Source of the DNA: Toxonevra muliebris
Taxonomy: Eukaryota; Arthropoda; Insecta; Diptera; Pallopteridae
Assembly: GCA_963691655.1 (NCBI GenBank)
Contig: OY829326.1
Coordinates: forward strand, 147,640,998-147,704,997
DNA: 64,000 nucleotides
Reading direction: 5' to 3'
In this document: piece after piece, positions 23,878-36,674 of the stretch
Position numbering within the stretch: position 1 is the first letter of the stretch
Layout of the letters: the number at the start of each line of letters is the position of its first letter
Made by a program: the position numbers and the translations under genes
The notes under the pieces: model-generated
The model's database searches: none
What the model saw: the letters and a program-made list of their open reading frames with translations, nothing else
Told to the model about the DNA's origin: nothing

Positions 23878-24078
23878 TCATGCATACTTAACGCTCGTAT
23901 CTTTTTTCGAACCAAAAACTGTATATTTCGCGGTATCAATTTTTTTCAATAAAAATTGACCATCTGAATAGTCTTCGTTCTCCATTTTAATATGTCCTTC
24001 TGTAGCTGTGTTGAATTTGTGCTTTGAAAAAATTTTACGAAGCGATTCCAGATTTGCTGTGAGGTTTTTTATAGACAT
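23878..24078 (-). CDS. Hypothetical 66-residue ORF
   Basis: An open frame with an ATG at 24078 encodes a basic peptide beginning MSIKNLTANLESLRKIFSKH and containing HIKMENEDYSDGQFLLKKI. Its amino-acid use looks more protein-like than that of neighbouring AT-rich frames. I do not recognise it and saw no conserved motif, signal peptide or splice signal. It could be a small gene, an exon of a larger gene, or chance. Confidence 0.25.
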   Translation of the reverse strand: MSIKNLTANLESLRKIFSKHKFNTATEGHIKMENEDYSDGQFLLKKIDTAKYTVFGSKKDTSVKYA

Positions 24079-24723
24079 CAACGCATGAATATTTCAAGTT
24101 ACATTTGACGATCGGAATCGCCTTCAATGTTTATACTTCTATCAAAATTATACTCGCAACGAGTTGCCATTGTTCTCTCAGACGTTTTGCATTGCGATTG
24201 ATAAAAAATCTGGTCTTTCAGGCCAACAGGCAAAATTAATAGAACCGTTTTGAATTTCAGCAAACTGTTTAAACCAAAAGTTGTATATATTAAATGATAC
24301 TAGAAATTCTTTATATTCAAATGTGAAAAAAAACGATTTTTTTGGTTTTTTTCGCTCAAAAACTAAGCATCTAATATAACTGATTTTTTTTCTTTAAATA
24401 TAAATTTAACGAAAAGTACACACAATGTTCTTTCAAACCTAACCCCTTACCCCCATACAACAATCCTGCGTACGGGCCTGGTTGTCATTGTCTTTTTGTA
24501 TGTACTTGTTGTACAGTTGAAACATCTGGTCTCGAATCCATGGTTACAATACATAAACAATCAACTGTGAACCGAACTATTACTGTTAAAAATAAATTTG
24601 AGGCTATTTAATCTGTGAAAAACGTGCAGCTTTACATTTTTTTCTCTATAAAAATATTAAAAAACTTAAAAAATTATAATTTTTCGTTAAACATCAGTGA
24701 CATAAACTAAGTATTGCGGAAAA

Positions 24724-25134
24724 ATGTCATCTATTCAAATTGAGACATCCGATAAAAAATACTACTTTATGGAGAGAAAACTCGCCATGTTTCTAGGATG
24801 TATTAGGGGAGTATGGGGAACTTTTGATACTATGCAAGCGATACCATTACGTTACGTACACTCGACTACATTTGAGAAAATTATGGAATGGCTCGATCAC
24901 CACCAGGATGAGGATCCACAGCCCATGGAATGCACCGAGATGCGAACCGATGATATTCCTGCATGGGATGTTGATTTTCTTAATGCTAACCAGGGTCAAC
25001 TTTTCCAACTATTGAAAGCTGCTAACTATGTAGATATTCAGGGGCTCGTGACTGTTACAGCTAAAACCATCGCTAAGATGATTGAGGGCAATACTCCAGA
25101 TGAGATACGTGCTAAATTCGGGGTCACCTATTAA
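24724..25134 (+). CDS. Divergent Skp1-like protein lacking the C-terminal tail
   Basis: The 136-residue intronless frame is clearly in the Skp1 family: MSSIQIETSDKKYYF at the start, the linker DEDPQPMECTEMRTDDIPAWD, then VDFLNANQGQLFQLLKAANY and VDIQGLVTVTAKTIAKMIEG and NTPDEIRAKFG. It stops right after this point (FGVTY), so it lacks the roughly 22 residues (DFTPAEEEQ... in SkpA) forming the last helices that contact F-box proteins. The cullin-facing BTB part is shorter than usual (the SkpA region around residues 35-45 is reduced). It lies on the opposite strand from the SkpA cluster. The absence of introns and the divergence suggest an old retrocopy or a fast-evolving paralogue, perhaps like the male-biased Skp genes of Drosophila. 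Function is inference. Confidence 0.88.
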   Translation: MSSIQIETSDKKYYFMERKLAMFLGCIRGVWGTFDTMQAIPLRYVHSTTFEKIMEWLDHHQDEDPQPMECTEMRTDDIPAWDVDFLNANQGQLFQLLKAANYVDIQGLVTVTAKTIAKMIEGNTPDEIRAKFGVTY

Positions 25135-25139
25135 CGTTT

Positions 25140-26650
25140 ACGTTAGACCTACAACTTGCACTTTGTTCCGGGCGAAGTAAAATTTTTTCTTTTCTTTTTT
25201 TTGTTACACAGTGTTATTTGTAATATTATGTATGTACTAGGATTAAAATGAAAAATAAAAAAAAGAAATCTTCATGTACTGTTAAGTGTTATTTTTTTTT
25301 ATAATATATCATAATTCTGAGGTCATACCTAACTTCAGGTTATAACACCAAACACTGCACCTTTTCCGTTAGCTTTTTATAGATTTGTTGTAAGGTAATT
25401 GTGTACACTGATAAAATGTTTTGTAAAATGTAAAAATTAGTTCAATGTTTATTTATTGTCATCTAAATGTTTTTAGAAATATTTTCTCTTTTAATAAAAT
25501 GACTTAAACAAGTGATGGTTTTGACGACGATGATACCGTCCTTAATGCACCAAAAAAATTTTTTTCCATGTTTTCTAGAAAGAAAAAATCCTTGGAAGAA
25601 AACTCTGGAAAAAGTTCAAAAAAATAAAAAATTCATAGAAATCTTAAGAACTGAAGATATGAAAAAAAAATTTTGTAGTTATTACACAGTGCAACAGCAA
25701 AAAAATGCATGAGCTTGAATATACTTTTCTACATAATTCGGGCACGCTGAACACGATGTCGTTTTCAGTTTTTCTCCTATACAATTTTTTAAAAAATCTA
25801 TAACAATATTAAAGTACATAGGGATGTAAAATTTGGTAGTTAGGAGCTCAATCAATCCCATAATACATTTTCAATATAAAGTACATGTCCAAACTGTATC
25901 TAAGTTAGTAAAAACGTGAAATTTTCGCGAAACTTTAATATTGCTAAAGATGTTTAAAAAGCTAATGCCTGGTTTTCACTATGTCAAATTCAATCAAATT
26001 TGCCAGCATGTTGGCAATCGCGGCTCACTTAATTGTAAATTGAACAACGAGACTAGCGACAAGTTCCATTATAAATGTGGCTTAATACATACTTCTATAT
26101 TGCTCGTAACCTACCTGCGCAATGTATTTGAATTCAGAAATCAAAGGGAGAAAGTCTAGTGCAAATGTGAGTTGTACGCATGCACACGTTTTATATGCAT
26201 TAGTATATGTGTGTATTTGGCAACTAAACATACAAACAATTGTCAAATGGCTTCAGGGGCGGATGCTGAATAAAAATTTGGGCCACTTTAACAAATTATG
26301 ATTTTTGGTAAAAGTTATTATTTTCATAAGCAGGTGCATAAGGTATTTAATTTAAGTATTGATTTGTTGTATTTTCTTAAGAGCACGATGTATACGATAA
26401 GCAATATTGAAATGAAAGTTCTTAAATGAGATTTTGTGGCTGCAGGAAAGCATTGATGTATTCCATTTTAGTATTCAGCAACTATTCTCTTAAAAATACC
26501 TTTAATTATTGGTGCATTTTGCTTTCTTGGTGGTACTGACATTTTTACGAAAGGAATTTCTTCTCTATTTAAATATTTGGTTGCAAGTTCAATATTTTAT
26601 TTTCTTCGTAGTCTTCCAAATAAAAATGAGTGCAGCAAATCTTTACGTTT
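25140..26650. other. AT-rich spacer
   Basis: No gene recognised. An AATAAA-type signal shortly after the Skp1-like gene (about 25250) may serve its 3' end. Small open frames at 25512-25712 and 25941-26159 are low-complexity or unremarkable. Confidence 0.4.
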
Positions 26651-26660
26651 CTTAGTGCCT

Positions 26661-26915
26661 GGTTATGCTGGTGCTCGGTGTTCGACGAACACAAAACATT
26701 TTTTTCCGTGCTCGGTCGAGGTGGTTACATTCAGCTTGTTGCGGAGTTGCTTTTTGCCGAAATATAGTCGTTTGTTTAATACTAAGTATTTTGTATGATA
26801 CTGTCTTGTAAAATAACTCATTGTCACCCTATATACTCGGCGTGCACCGAGATATGTTCGTGTTCGGTGCAACAACAATTTCATGGTGTTCGCCGAGCAT
26901 ACTCCCAATATAACC
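26661..26915. mobile_element. Short inverted-repeat element (MITE-like)
   Basis: The left end GGTTATGCTGGTGCTCGGTG and the right end, read on the other strand as GGTTATATTGGGAGTATGCT, are similar and both pass into GCTCGG(T/C)G. A 63-base piece of its right half (26858-26920) recurs almost unchanged at 53567-53629, showing that this is a dispersed family. Confidence 0.6.
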
Positions 26916-27109
26916 ACAGCCATACATTTTACAAGCCACTAGCGTCTACACACTTTCGCAATAAATAGATTTAAATAAATGCATTGGTACCTTTTGTTTA
27001 AGGTTTTAAAGTTTTTTATTTGTCATGTGACGGCTTTTAGGTTTATTTTTATACAGTGTATGGCAATTACTCTGCGTTCACCAATACAATCTCATTTTTA
27101 ATTTCGCCG

Positions 27110-27240
27110 ACCACTGTATTAAACAAACGAGTAAATTTTGGCAAAAAACAACTCTGCAACGAGCTGAATGTAACCACCTCGACCGAGCACGGGACAAAAT
27201 ATTTTGTGTTCATTGAACACCGAGCACCTATAGTGCTATA
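27110..27240 (-). repeat. Inverted partial copy of the 26661 element
   Basis: This stretch is the reverse complement of about 26660-26790. Both encode the same peptide fragment (LNVTTSTEHG) on opposite strands. Together they form a large inverted repeat with about 330 bases between the arms. Confidence 0.75.
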
Positions 27241-27244
27241 GGAT

Positions 27245-27530
27245 TTGAATCGCTGATTGAGTGTAAGTCTCTGAAAACTATGTTTTATTGCGTCCTTTTA
27301 CTGAAAATGCGCTTTTTTAAAACTATTTTCTTCAAGTTGGTGTGCAGTTTTGCAAAACCTCTACATTGGATAGATTACGAATAACGTGATATTTTCGTTT
27401 TTCGCTTCAGACTGCTATATCTCGTTTGGCACCTCCCTTTTTGGTTTCCCGTTTATATAATAAACGAACAAAATGGTGTAATTATTGAGAAATTTTTAGT
27501 AGTTCTCCCACAAGAAATTCGCTCAAAAAT
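27245..27530. repeat. Dispersed repeat, copy A
   Basis: The blocks GTAAGTCTCTGAAAACTATG, ATATTTTCGTTTTTCG, TATCTCG...TTTGGCAC and TTTAGTAGT...CAAGAAATTC occur here in the same order as at 40325-40785. It is an uncharacterised interspersed repeat without a protein-coding pattern. Confidence 0.7.
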
Positions 27531-27720
27531 GGCTCGTTATACAGGTGATCCTTCTTAATTCCTTTCGATAATATTTAGAAGAATATTGGACCGATTCGGC
27601 ATTATTGCACCACACTAAAAATATATTAAAAGATTTTTGATGCTATTAGCTTCTATATTTATCAAAATATATGTTTTCTGATGCATATCAATAATATGAA
27701 TTTCTTTGTTTGCTTTTCGT

Positions 27721-28148
27721 CTAGAAAGATACCGTGCAATCATCATAGGTCCAGAGAAATGTTGAAACGCAAGCACCATTACCGAAAGAACGAACATGAT
27801 TGTAACGTCTAACTGCCCAGAATGAATAAATTAATATCAAGAATAACAATGACATTGTACCCAAAATGATTTGATAGAGATTTGTCATGCGTTTGTACCT
27901 AGAATATATGTGCAAAATTATATCATTAATTGAAGCGCTAGAAGCAAGACCGCTTCTTATGAATGGCAAAAATGAAAGCAATCGTCATACCAAAATAATT
28001 TAGCTTGAACATTACAAATGCGTGATTTATGCCCACATTCACAACTTCTCATACAATTGAGATTGCGAACAAGATCGCATTTTTGCTTTTCTTTATATTT
28101 GCAAAATATATCGCGAATGTCTTCTGTAATTTCTTGAACTTCAGTCAT
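27721..28148 (-). CDS. Small single-pass membrane protein candidate, two exons
   Basis: Exon 1 is 28148-27991 and exon 2 is 27898-27721. The 92-base intron has donor TTTG|GTATGACG and acceptor ATATTCTAG|GTAC. The joined frame is exactly 112 codons (111 residues and stop). The product begins MTEVQEITEDIRDIFCKYKE, has a cysteine-rich part (CDLVRNLNCMRSCECGHKSR), then one strong hydrophobic span (IILGTMSLLFLILIYSFWAV) followed by RRYN. The basic residues after the span suggest a short C-terminal side with the cysteine-rich part on the opposite face. I do not recognise a family. It lies head-to-head with Suv4-20, about 2.1 kb away. Evidence is the matching splice phase and the membrane span; it remains a prediction. 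Confidence 0.45.
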
Positions 28149-28149
28149 T

Positions 28150-30282
28150 TTTATGTTAAAAAAAAAGGAATAATTTCAAATTTCTATAGCTGACAATAAA
28201 TGTTAAAAATGCAGTAATTTTAAATATTGACGTCTAGATGGCATTAGTGACACTGGTACTAATCACGTGCTGTCAAAAAAGAGGAAGAATACAAAAAGAC
28301 AACAGAGAAGTACAAATTTGATTTATTTTACAACATAGATTAAAAAATTGAAGAAGTCATTTATTATTTGATACAACAAATGGATATAACATATGCAAAG
28401 AAGTCAAGTCTTCGTCCGTCAATAATTTGTGATAGTTACAAGAAACTGATTAAATTATTTCAATTAGCGATAACTTGTATAAACTTGGCAGCATTGTACT
28501 GGTTTCAAGTACATGGTTGCATGCGCGGTGATAAAGAGTTAACTCGGCAAAGCCAACCTAAGTTTAGAATTCAAACCAATTAATTAGTGCATAAATTAGA
28601 TTACTGAAATGAAACCACACCAAAAAAAGAAATCAGCTTTTGAATTTTAGTGAACACAAAAATTCGTAATAATTCACGTTTTAATACTTAAAGTTGAAGC
28701 TAAAAAGTACTACTCATTTCAGAGAAGATTCATTTAGCACTAGTTGTTTCAGTACAGTGTAAGCAGCTGAAGTGTTGAGACAGACGCTGCCAGAATTTTT
28801 GTGGTTTCTTCTGTGATTTTTTTTATATACGGTGAAGATTTTCATGAAATTTTTTCATTTAATTAAAGTTTGTTTTGTGTGTGTGTGTGATTTCTTTTCG
28901 CTACTACAACAAAATGCAAGCAAAATGCCTTTATTGCACCTTTGAAAAAGGTGTGATATAGTAGAATTGAAAGACAACGAAGTTGGAAAAAAAAAAAATT
29001 GAAAAAAAAAAAATTTTGTATGCTTATACTGTTTGAAAGCAAAAAGGATAAAAATTAAAAAATAACCCATTGGAAAACTTATGGAAATTGGAATTTTTTA
29101 CATTGTTACTGGTAAATAATTTGTAAAAATTAGTTTGATTTTTGCATATATAAATTTTTTTTCTTGTTCTAAAGACAATTTTTTTTTTCTTGAATTTTTA
29201 CTGTTCACGCTGCTGCTACAAACACAGTTAACGTGACTGTTGTCACACTCTAGCTAATAGCTGATAACCCTTAGCAAATTGTGCGTAGAGTATTTAGCTC
29301 TTTCCCGCATTAACTTGGGTAGATATTTCCCTTTGTCTGGCTGCGCTGAGTAGACAGACACCAGAGTTTACCTACGACTTCGATTGGAGTAGAATTTACT
29401 GCCCTTGCCTCGTTTTGTATTCGTTTTTTTTATACTATTGTTTAAGGTTGTTGTATATTTTTTGGTGTATACAAAAGATTCTACATTAAACATTTTTGCA
29501 GCAATTGAAATATGTTTGAAGAATATTTTATATAATTGATGATTTTTCCTTAATTTGTGTAGCTACTATGTATCGTATTTTTAACAACTAATTTATTAAA
29601 GTGTTCGTTTAGGTTTCATTAATTTTTTGTTTTTGTTTTTGTAACAATGCAATACTGCCAGCTGATAAGCTCTTGCTATCGATTTGTTTAGTAGCTGTTT
29701 CATTCACTCTTTTTCACAGTGTTTGCCTTTGAATTGTAGCCAGTGTTTACGTTTTGTATGCAGATGGAAAATAAAAATGGCGTGTATAGTTTTTCTCCCC
29801 CACAAAATACATAGAATTGAACGAAAACTATCGTAAAAATATGAAAATTACCAAAGTGCCGTAAAATAATTATTGTTTATTTTTAATTTTCAAAACACGG
29901 TTGCAGATGAAGTGTTTTTAAATGTGCAATTATTCGTCTTCCAGCATTTCCAGTAGCACGTAGTAGTTGCGCAAAAAAATTTAACCATTGTATTGTAGTC
30001 GTGTGTAGATGTTTGAGCAACACTGGCTGCTAAAAGTCAGACTGCGATTTGTATAAAATAAATAAATACAATTACTGATGGAAAAGATAACTTGCTAGCA
30101 TATAAATGAAAAAGTTTTAATTGTTGCTAGTATCAATTAGTGTAATAGTAAACAAAATTGCGTGGCATTGCCAACTGCAACATGGAATTTGCCATATGCA
30201 TTGGTGGCGTTGCAAGAGTGCTGCCAGACTAAAAAAAAATCTATTTAATGTTTCTTTCCTTTTGCAGAGACTATTGTGCAGA
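28150..30282. other. Shared upstream region between the small membrane gene and Suv4-20
   Basis: Noncoding, AT-rich. It contains a CACGTG E-box at about 28264 and a TATCGATT string near 29678, similar to the DREF motif TATCGATA of fly housekeeping promoters. An acceptor (TTTCCTTTTGCAG at 30267) opens the first coding exon of Suv4-20, so at least one untranslated exon of that gene should lie here. Confidence 0.45.
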
Positions 30283-33200
30283 ATGGTTGTTGGTTCAAAT
30301 CACAATCGTGGTAATCGTGGTGATACTGGCAGCAGATATACAAGCTCCTCATCGTCGTCGTTGTCGTCCACATCTGCCATCGCTGCCTCCGCTTCATCTT
30401 TTTCCACATTGGTGACTGTACGCAGCAAAACACAACAAACACCCCCTATGTCGTCGTCGGCTTCGGCGAGTGGAAGTGGATCGAATGGAACAAATGGCTA
30501 TGCAACTACAAATGGCTATCATTTGCCCGTTAGTGTTGGAGGTGGTAGCAGTGGCACCAGCGGGGGTGTTAGTGGATCAAATGGTGGTTCATCGATCTGC
30601 AGCAGCGGTGGCATTGTTGGACGCCTCTCACAGTCGACGGGCATGACACCAAAAGAACTTTCTGAAAATGATGATTTGGCCACATCGTTAATATTGGACC
30701 CACATTTGGGATTTCAAACGCATAAAATGAACATACGCTATCGTCCGTTGAAAATTGATGGGTCTCAATTGAAATCGATTGTTGATGAGTTTATTCAGAC
30801 ACAGAACTATGATGTTGCAGTGAAGAAAATCTTTAGCGGTCCCTGGATACCGCGCACATTGAAAAGCAAAAATAAAATCTCCATCAAACGGCTGCATGAT
30901 CATGTAATAATTACCAAAAACTGAGTGTGTGTACAAAAAATAAATAATTTTAATATTTTTTTCAGATAATACGCTACTTGCGTGTTTTTGATAAGGATAG
31001 CGGTTTCCTCATTGAGGCATGCTATCGCTATTCGTTGGAAGGACAGAAGGGCGCGAAAATCAGCTCAACCAAACGCTGGTCCAAAAATGATAAAATTGAG
31101 TGTCTGGTTGGCTGCATTGCAGAGCTAACAGAAGCGGAAGAAACAGCCTTGCTGCATACAGGCAAAAATGACTTTTCTGTGATGTATAGCTGTCGAAAGA
31201 ATTGTGCACAGCTATGGCTGGGTCCCGCTGCGTATATAAATCACGATTGTCGTGCTAATTGTAAATTTGTAGCGACCGGACGTGACACTGCCTGTGTTAA
31301 AGTATTGCGTGACATTGAAATGGGTGAGGAAATCACCTGTTTCTATGGGGAAGACTTCTTTGGCGATGGCAATTGTTATTGTGAATGTGAGACGTGCGAG
31401 CGGCGTGGCACTGGTGCCTTTGCTGGCAAAAATATTAATGGCCAAACAGCTGGAGAAGTGGGAGGCGTATGTGTAGTAGGCATCAATGCCAACGATCCTA
31501 ATGGGAATGGCGGCTATCGTTTGCGGGAGACTGACAATCGGATAAACCGTATTAAAAGTCGAGCAAATTCAACAAATTCGACACATACCGAAACGAATGG
31601 TTGCGCAAGCGCAGGGGATAGCATAAGCAGCACGCATAGTAATAGCAGCGGCAATAACAATAGAAAGCTTGTGTCGTCGGTGGGTGAAAATTTATGTGCA
31701 TCTTCGTCCTCCTCCTCGACGATTGGCGGTGCTGTTGCAAGAACTGCTACTGATGGTAGCACTGCAACGGTAGAGAGTAGCTGCGGTGGTGTCAAGAAAG
31801 TACCAACTGTTGTAGTGACGCCATTGACTATGAAAGAGCTGCGTCAGAAGGGTATGACAAAATATGATGCCGAAATGATAATGGCTAATACATACCAACA
31901 GCACCAACATCAGCATCACCATCATCATCATCAGTCACATACTGCGAATCATTTGCATCAGCATTCGCTGGACGCTGGCAAGCATACAGATCGTGTAACT
32001 GCTGGGATTGGCTTCAATGTGGGACGCGAGTCTTTGCGTAAATCTGCGCGTGTCAATAGCACGAGCAGCACTATTTCCTCAGCATCGACAGAAGATTTTC
32101 AAGGTGTTGTAGCTGCTACGACAACGGGAGCCCGTGTTGGCATTTCCAAAACCAATACAATTCAAGCAGTAGAAAACAAGAGCAACTCGTCAGCATCGCG
32201 CCGTCGATTAAGACGCGTTGTATCAAAGTTGAGCGCTGCGAGTAGTAAAAGTGCTATAGGGGCAACATTACGCAGTGGATCGCATGTGGGCGGAAGACAA
32301 ACGCGTTCCACAGTTGCTGCATTTAGTAGTAGCGCTGTGGAAGATGTCATTGCGCTCGAATCCGATGTGGAACATAATGACGATGAACATCATCAGCATT
32401 CAAACGAAATGCATGAGATGGAAGAAGATGTAGAGGACCTCGAAGAGGAGCAGGAGGAGGAAGAGGGCGAAGATGATAATGAAGATAACGTTACTGAAAA
32501 CTGCCTTGCCAACGATGTGCATACGCACTCACATATATCAACCACAAACACCGCTATGCCGCATGGTGGCAATGCAAGAGTTGCCACCGATGAGAATAGT
32601 CTGAAATCGGCGGAAACGCAACACCGACTGACTCGTAATGGAGGCGCAGGAGGAATAGGATCTACGGGGCGTATACTACGCAATCATCATCATCAGCAGC
32701 ATCTGCAGTATACAGGAAGTTCCAGCAACATTATTAGCGCCACAACTATCATTAGCAGCAGCAGACAGCATTCGTCACATGCTGCTGTTGGTGCTGTATC
32801 GTCGGGAGATAAATCAACTACTGCCGCTACAAATACGAATTGTAATACTAGTAATATTAACTGTAGAAGTAAATTTAGTAATAACTCTGATGTGATGGTG
32901 GGTGTGGGTCATGTGATGGCATCGCCACCAACAGCCAACAGAAACCATCATCACCAACACCAGCACCAGCACCAACACCACAATGCAATAGCATCAATGC
33001 AACAGCAACAACAAAAACAGCTCTATCATTTGCATACGCCCAGCTCTGAATTGAGTCACAATAAAACCGGCGTAACAATCGCTGCTGGTGGTAGTAGTAG
33101 TTTAGGCAGTAATCTAAGTACTTTAAGCAATTGTAGTAGCAGCGGTAGTAGTAATAATAATAATAGTAGTAGTAATAATTATAGAATTAATAGTAGTAGC

Positions 33201-34910
33201 CCAAGTTATAGAAAGAATTTAATTGATTCCTTTGAGAAGGCTGCAGCGTCATTGTCGTCGCCGTCGTCGTCATCAAACAGGTGTGCTACTGCGCAACATT
33301 TGTACGAAGGTGTCACTGCTGTAGCTAAAGAAGAAGGTCAACATCTACATCATGTGCTGCCGCCTTTGCATCGTTTGAGACGCCAGACACCAACAGCGCC
33401 TACACGTTCGAACACCGCTGCTGACTCGCAGGATTCTCCAATGCCTGTAGTGGCTGTGGAAGAGAATGGCTGCGAAAAACGTTCACTCAAACGTCCGCGC
33501 ACCAGTAGCAATGAACCAGCTGCGCCTTCATTAATCCCTTCAACCGTTGAACCCATACTCAAAACACCAGAGCGACGCCTAAAACTTACGATTCGCATGA
33601 AACGTTCACCCATACTGGACGAAGTCATTGAGTCGGGCACAAGTTTGAGCGACGAGAGCAGCAGCTTAAATGGTGGGGGCTCTTCGAGTCGTGCATCGTC
33701 TCATCACTCGGAACCGGTACTATATGAAGTTTTCATGGAAGGCATTTCGGAAAATGGGAGCGAATACGAGGCAGTGCCACAGAAACGCAAAAAGCGACAT
33801 AAAGCAAAAGAACATCATCATCGTCGTAGTGATAGTGGAAGCAGTAGGCGTCGCAAGCGTGCAGCCGCTGAAGCGGTGGCAGAAGAAGATGCAACAAAAA
33901 ACTGCGCAGTCGCTGCTGCAGCTGCAATAAATGCTGCCGATTTGCCAACATGTTCTAATGTGGTGGACGTCGTGGCGTCTACACAAACACCACAAAAGAA
34001 ACGCATTCGCATACGTATAGGCAATGAAACACAACTTATTGACATTCCACAACCAACAATTGGCACCAATGCCAATGTGAGTGGTAGCGATCCTAATGAT
34101 TCATCAGTTTCCTCATTGCAACCGAACAGCTCAACATCGAGCAGTGCCGCCGCGACATCGTCTTTGGCTAATGTTTCGCTAACAACATCAACCGAAGCAG
34201 CTGCATCACCGCAATCCTCCAATTCATCATTTGCATCTGCCTGCACTTCAACATCGTTTACAATGCCAACAGATGAAATGATGTCTCCTGCTGCTGTTAC
34301 ACCATTAAACTTAACCACATATAGAAATGTTGCTGCCGTTACTGCTATTGGTGCTGGCTGTAGTGGTAATTCTACATCACTGATTTCGGCAAACTTACAT
34401 AAACCATTTCATCATCATTCGCATCATCCCATGAGCAATCATCATACGCATTCGTCGCAACATCATCTTAGTTCCTTTGCACCGCATCAGTTCAGCAACA
34501 CCATGATGAATATCATTCCGAAGGGTAGTGCAACATGTAACGCCAGCAATTTAACACCATCAGCAGCTGCAACAGCAACAACATCGTCCTCTGCTGCTGC
34601 TTCGCTTTTCCTGTCACAAACATCAATGCCAAAGCATACATTCGGATCTTGTGCGCTATTGGCACCAACATTCGCTCGCAATTTAAGCACTGGCGGAGGT
34701 GGCGGCAGTGCATCAACATCACCTTTACGGTTGCTGGCTACTTCAACATCTTTAACGACAACAACTGCCAATAACATTGCAAATGCAAACGCAGCAGCAG
34801 CTTTAACAGCAACAGTGACATCTACAAATGTTGCAGCAGGCTCTGGCGGAGTTGGCGCCGCTGCTTCAATTGCAGCTGCCAAAAAATCGACTGATCTCTT
34901 AAAGAATTGA
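30283..34910 (+). CDS. Suv4-20: Suv4-20 histone H4 lysine-20 methyltransferase
   Basis: Coding exons are 30283-30903 and 30966-34910, joined in phase 0 across a 62-base intron (CAT|GTAATA ... TTTTTTTCAG|ATA), giving 1521 residues. The start is the ATG 15 bases after acceptor TTTTGCAG. Order: a Ser/Gly-rich leader (1-115); the conserved N-terminal Suv4-20 region (about 120-207, [20 protein letters not shown]); the SET domain (about 208-345) with [20 protein letters not shown], the Suv4-20-type [10 protein letters not shown] in place of NHSC, and CFYGEDFFG; and a post-SET CECETC cluster. A long disordered tail follows, with His runs (about 521), an acidic block (about 690-710), Ser/Asn and Ala runs, a conserved [13 protein letters not shown] stretch (about 1080) and a basic KRKKRHKAK signal. 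It makes H4K20me2/3 in heterochromatin. The tail appears somewhat longer than in Drosophila. Confidence 0.96.
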
Positions 34911-36640
34911 CCTTCGTTAGTGTTAGTGACTTCTACACTTACGTAGCGTTGTGTATATATAATCGTTTATATATATATACATAAATAGATATTTCTTATT
35001 TTGCTAAAGCCATAAGCATTTCTTTTTTTTCATATTTGTTTTGTTCGTTCTTTCTTATTTTGTAGACAATTCCAAGATTAGACACTACAAGTGCAGCAGT
35101 TTACGTTTTTTGGCTATAATTATTAGGTCCCATCTTTATATTGTGACATTTTTATATCCATAATATGATTTGTGTAAGATACAGTACCAGAAGTTCCACG
35201 GGAATAAACATTCAAATTACGTTTTTGTATTTATATATGTGAAGCGCAGTTTTGAAAATGGATTAAATTATATTTTCCGCTGGTATTGTGAGAATGCTAT
35301 TTTAACTAGACACTAAGTACTTTTCGTATATCATTGATCAGGGCTTCGGTTTTCTGTTTTTGAATCCGAATTCCCTAACCACGACATATTATTAAACTGT
35401 TAAGTTTATTAGCTATTTTATAAATATCTAGAAATTCTGCATTGAAGGGGGAAAAGTAAAGTAAACAAGTTAAACACACCCTTATGCTAAAAATTATTGA
35501 ATCAGCCATGCTTGTATTTGAGTTAGATTTGAAGACGGAAAAAGTTAAATGAAATACGAGAATGAAATAAATTGAACAAATTTCAACTAAAAAAATATAA
35601 AAATTTAAAATCAACAATAAAATATACTAAGTAAAATCAGATATGTGCGGTATTGAAGAGATATTGAATGCTCGCAGTGTTTAGTTTTTAATTAATATAA
35701 ATAAATAAAATAGTTATTATTAATTTTCAAGATAAAACTCAGTTGGTTTTTCTACGCGTTTTCCCCTTCAGTGCATAATGTTCTATATATTCAATAAATG
35801 ATCATCTCATAGCTTGAATACAGTTTTGATAATCAATACCGGGGTCTGAAACCAGGGATAAAGACCTAAAAAAAAGCAATAGTTTTGTTCAAGTGAGAAA
35901 AAAATAATCAGGAAAAAGATATGCAAGCAAAAAATTAACTCGAAACGCTTGAGAACAGTTAATTTTTCAAACAGGGCTTTTGGATTCAAGTTTGCTTTGG
36001 CTAGCTCTAAATTTCTGGTTTCAGCCTTTCGTCCGGGACTCAATTTTTGATTCTAGCTTTGAATTTAGGCTTGTGGTTATGTATTTCTAAACTATCAATT
36101 TACATTACAAGCAAAAAAAAAAAACCTTTGACGATAATCTGGAATTACACTATAGTACCGCCCATAAAAACGAAAAAAGAAATAAAACTAGAAAGCCAAA
36201 AATATTGAAAATGTAATTTAATCCACTTTTCAGAAATAAACTGCATAAAATTGATTAATGTTTGGTGTTAGTTTAAAATATTCAGCAAATTTTTATTTAT
36301 ATAAGCATACAAATAAAGTGTTCATCTATGCAAAAATATATTTTGATTAGAAGTAAGAAAATAAATATTAAATATATTAGATATGAGTTCACACACTAGT
36401 GACTAGGCTCCTCGACGCACCCATCACACCACCCACTCTTGCAAACTTCCTTCTTTCTTTTATACTTCTCGCATTTCGTTGCTGATGCATTTGCATTGTT
36501 GCTGTGTGAGTGCGTTGCTGCAACGGCAATTCTCTACTCGAATAAATAAAAAACAAAAAAAAAAAAAGAAATCAAAATTCAATATCAATCAACATCAAAA
36601 ACCAAAATGATTTTTATCAAAATTTCGAATACTACAATAT
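34911..36640 (+). other. 3' flank of Suv4-20
   Basis: AT-rich, with several AATAAA-like strings (for example near 35700). It probably includes the 3' UTR. No other coding pattern is seen. Confidence 0.45.
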
Positions 36641-36674
36641 TTGATTTTTTTTTTGCTTTTTTTCTTTCTTTTTT

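Noticed and set aside
28368..28583. 71-codon plus-strand frame between the small membrane gene and Suv4-20
   Set aside because: No motif, no splice context; probably chance or UTR.
31212..34882. Several long open frames antisense to Suv4-20
   Set aside because: They mirror its Ser/Ala/His/Asn repeat codons and have no independent support.
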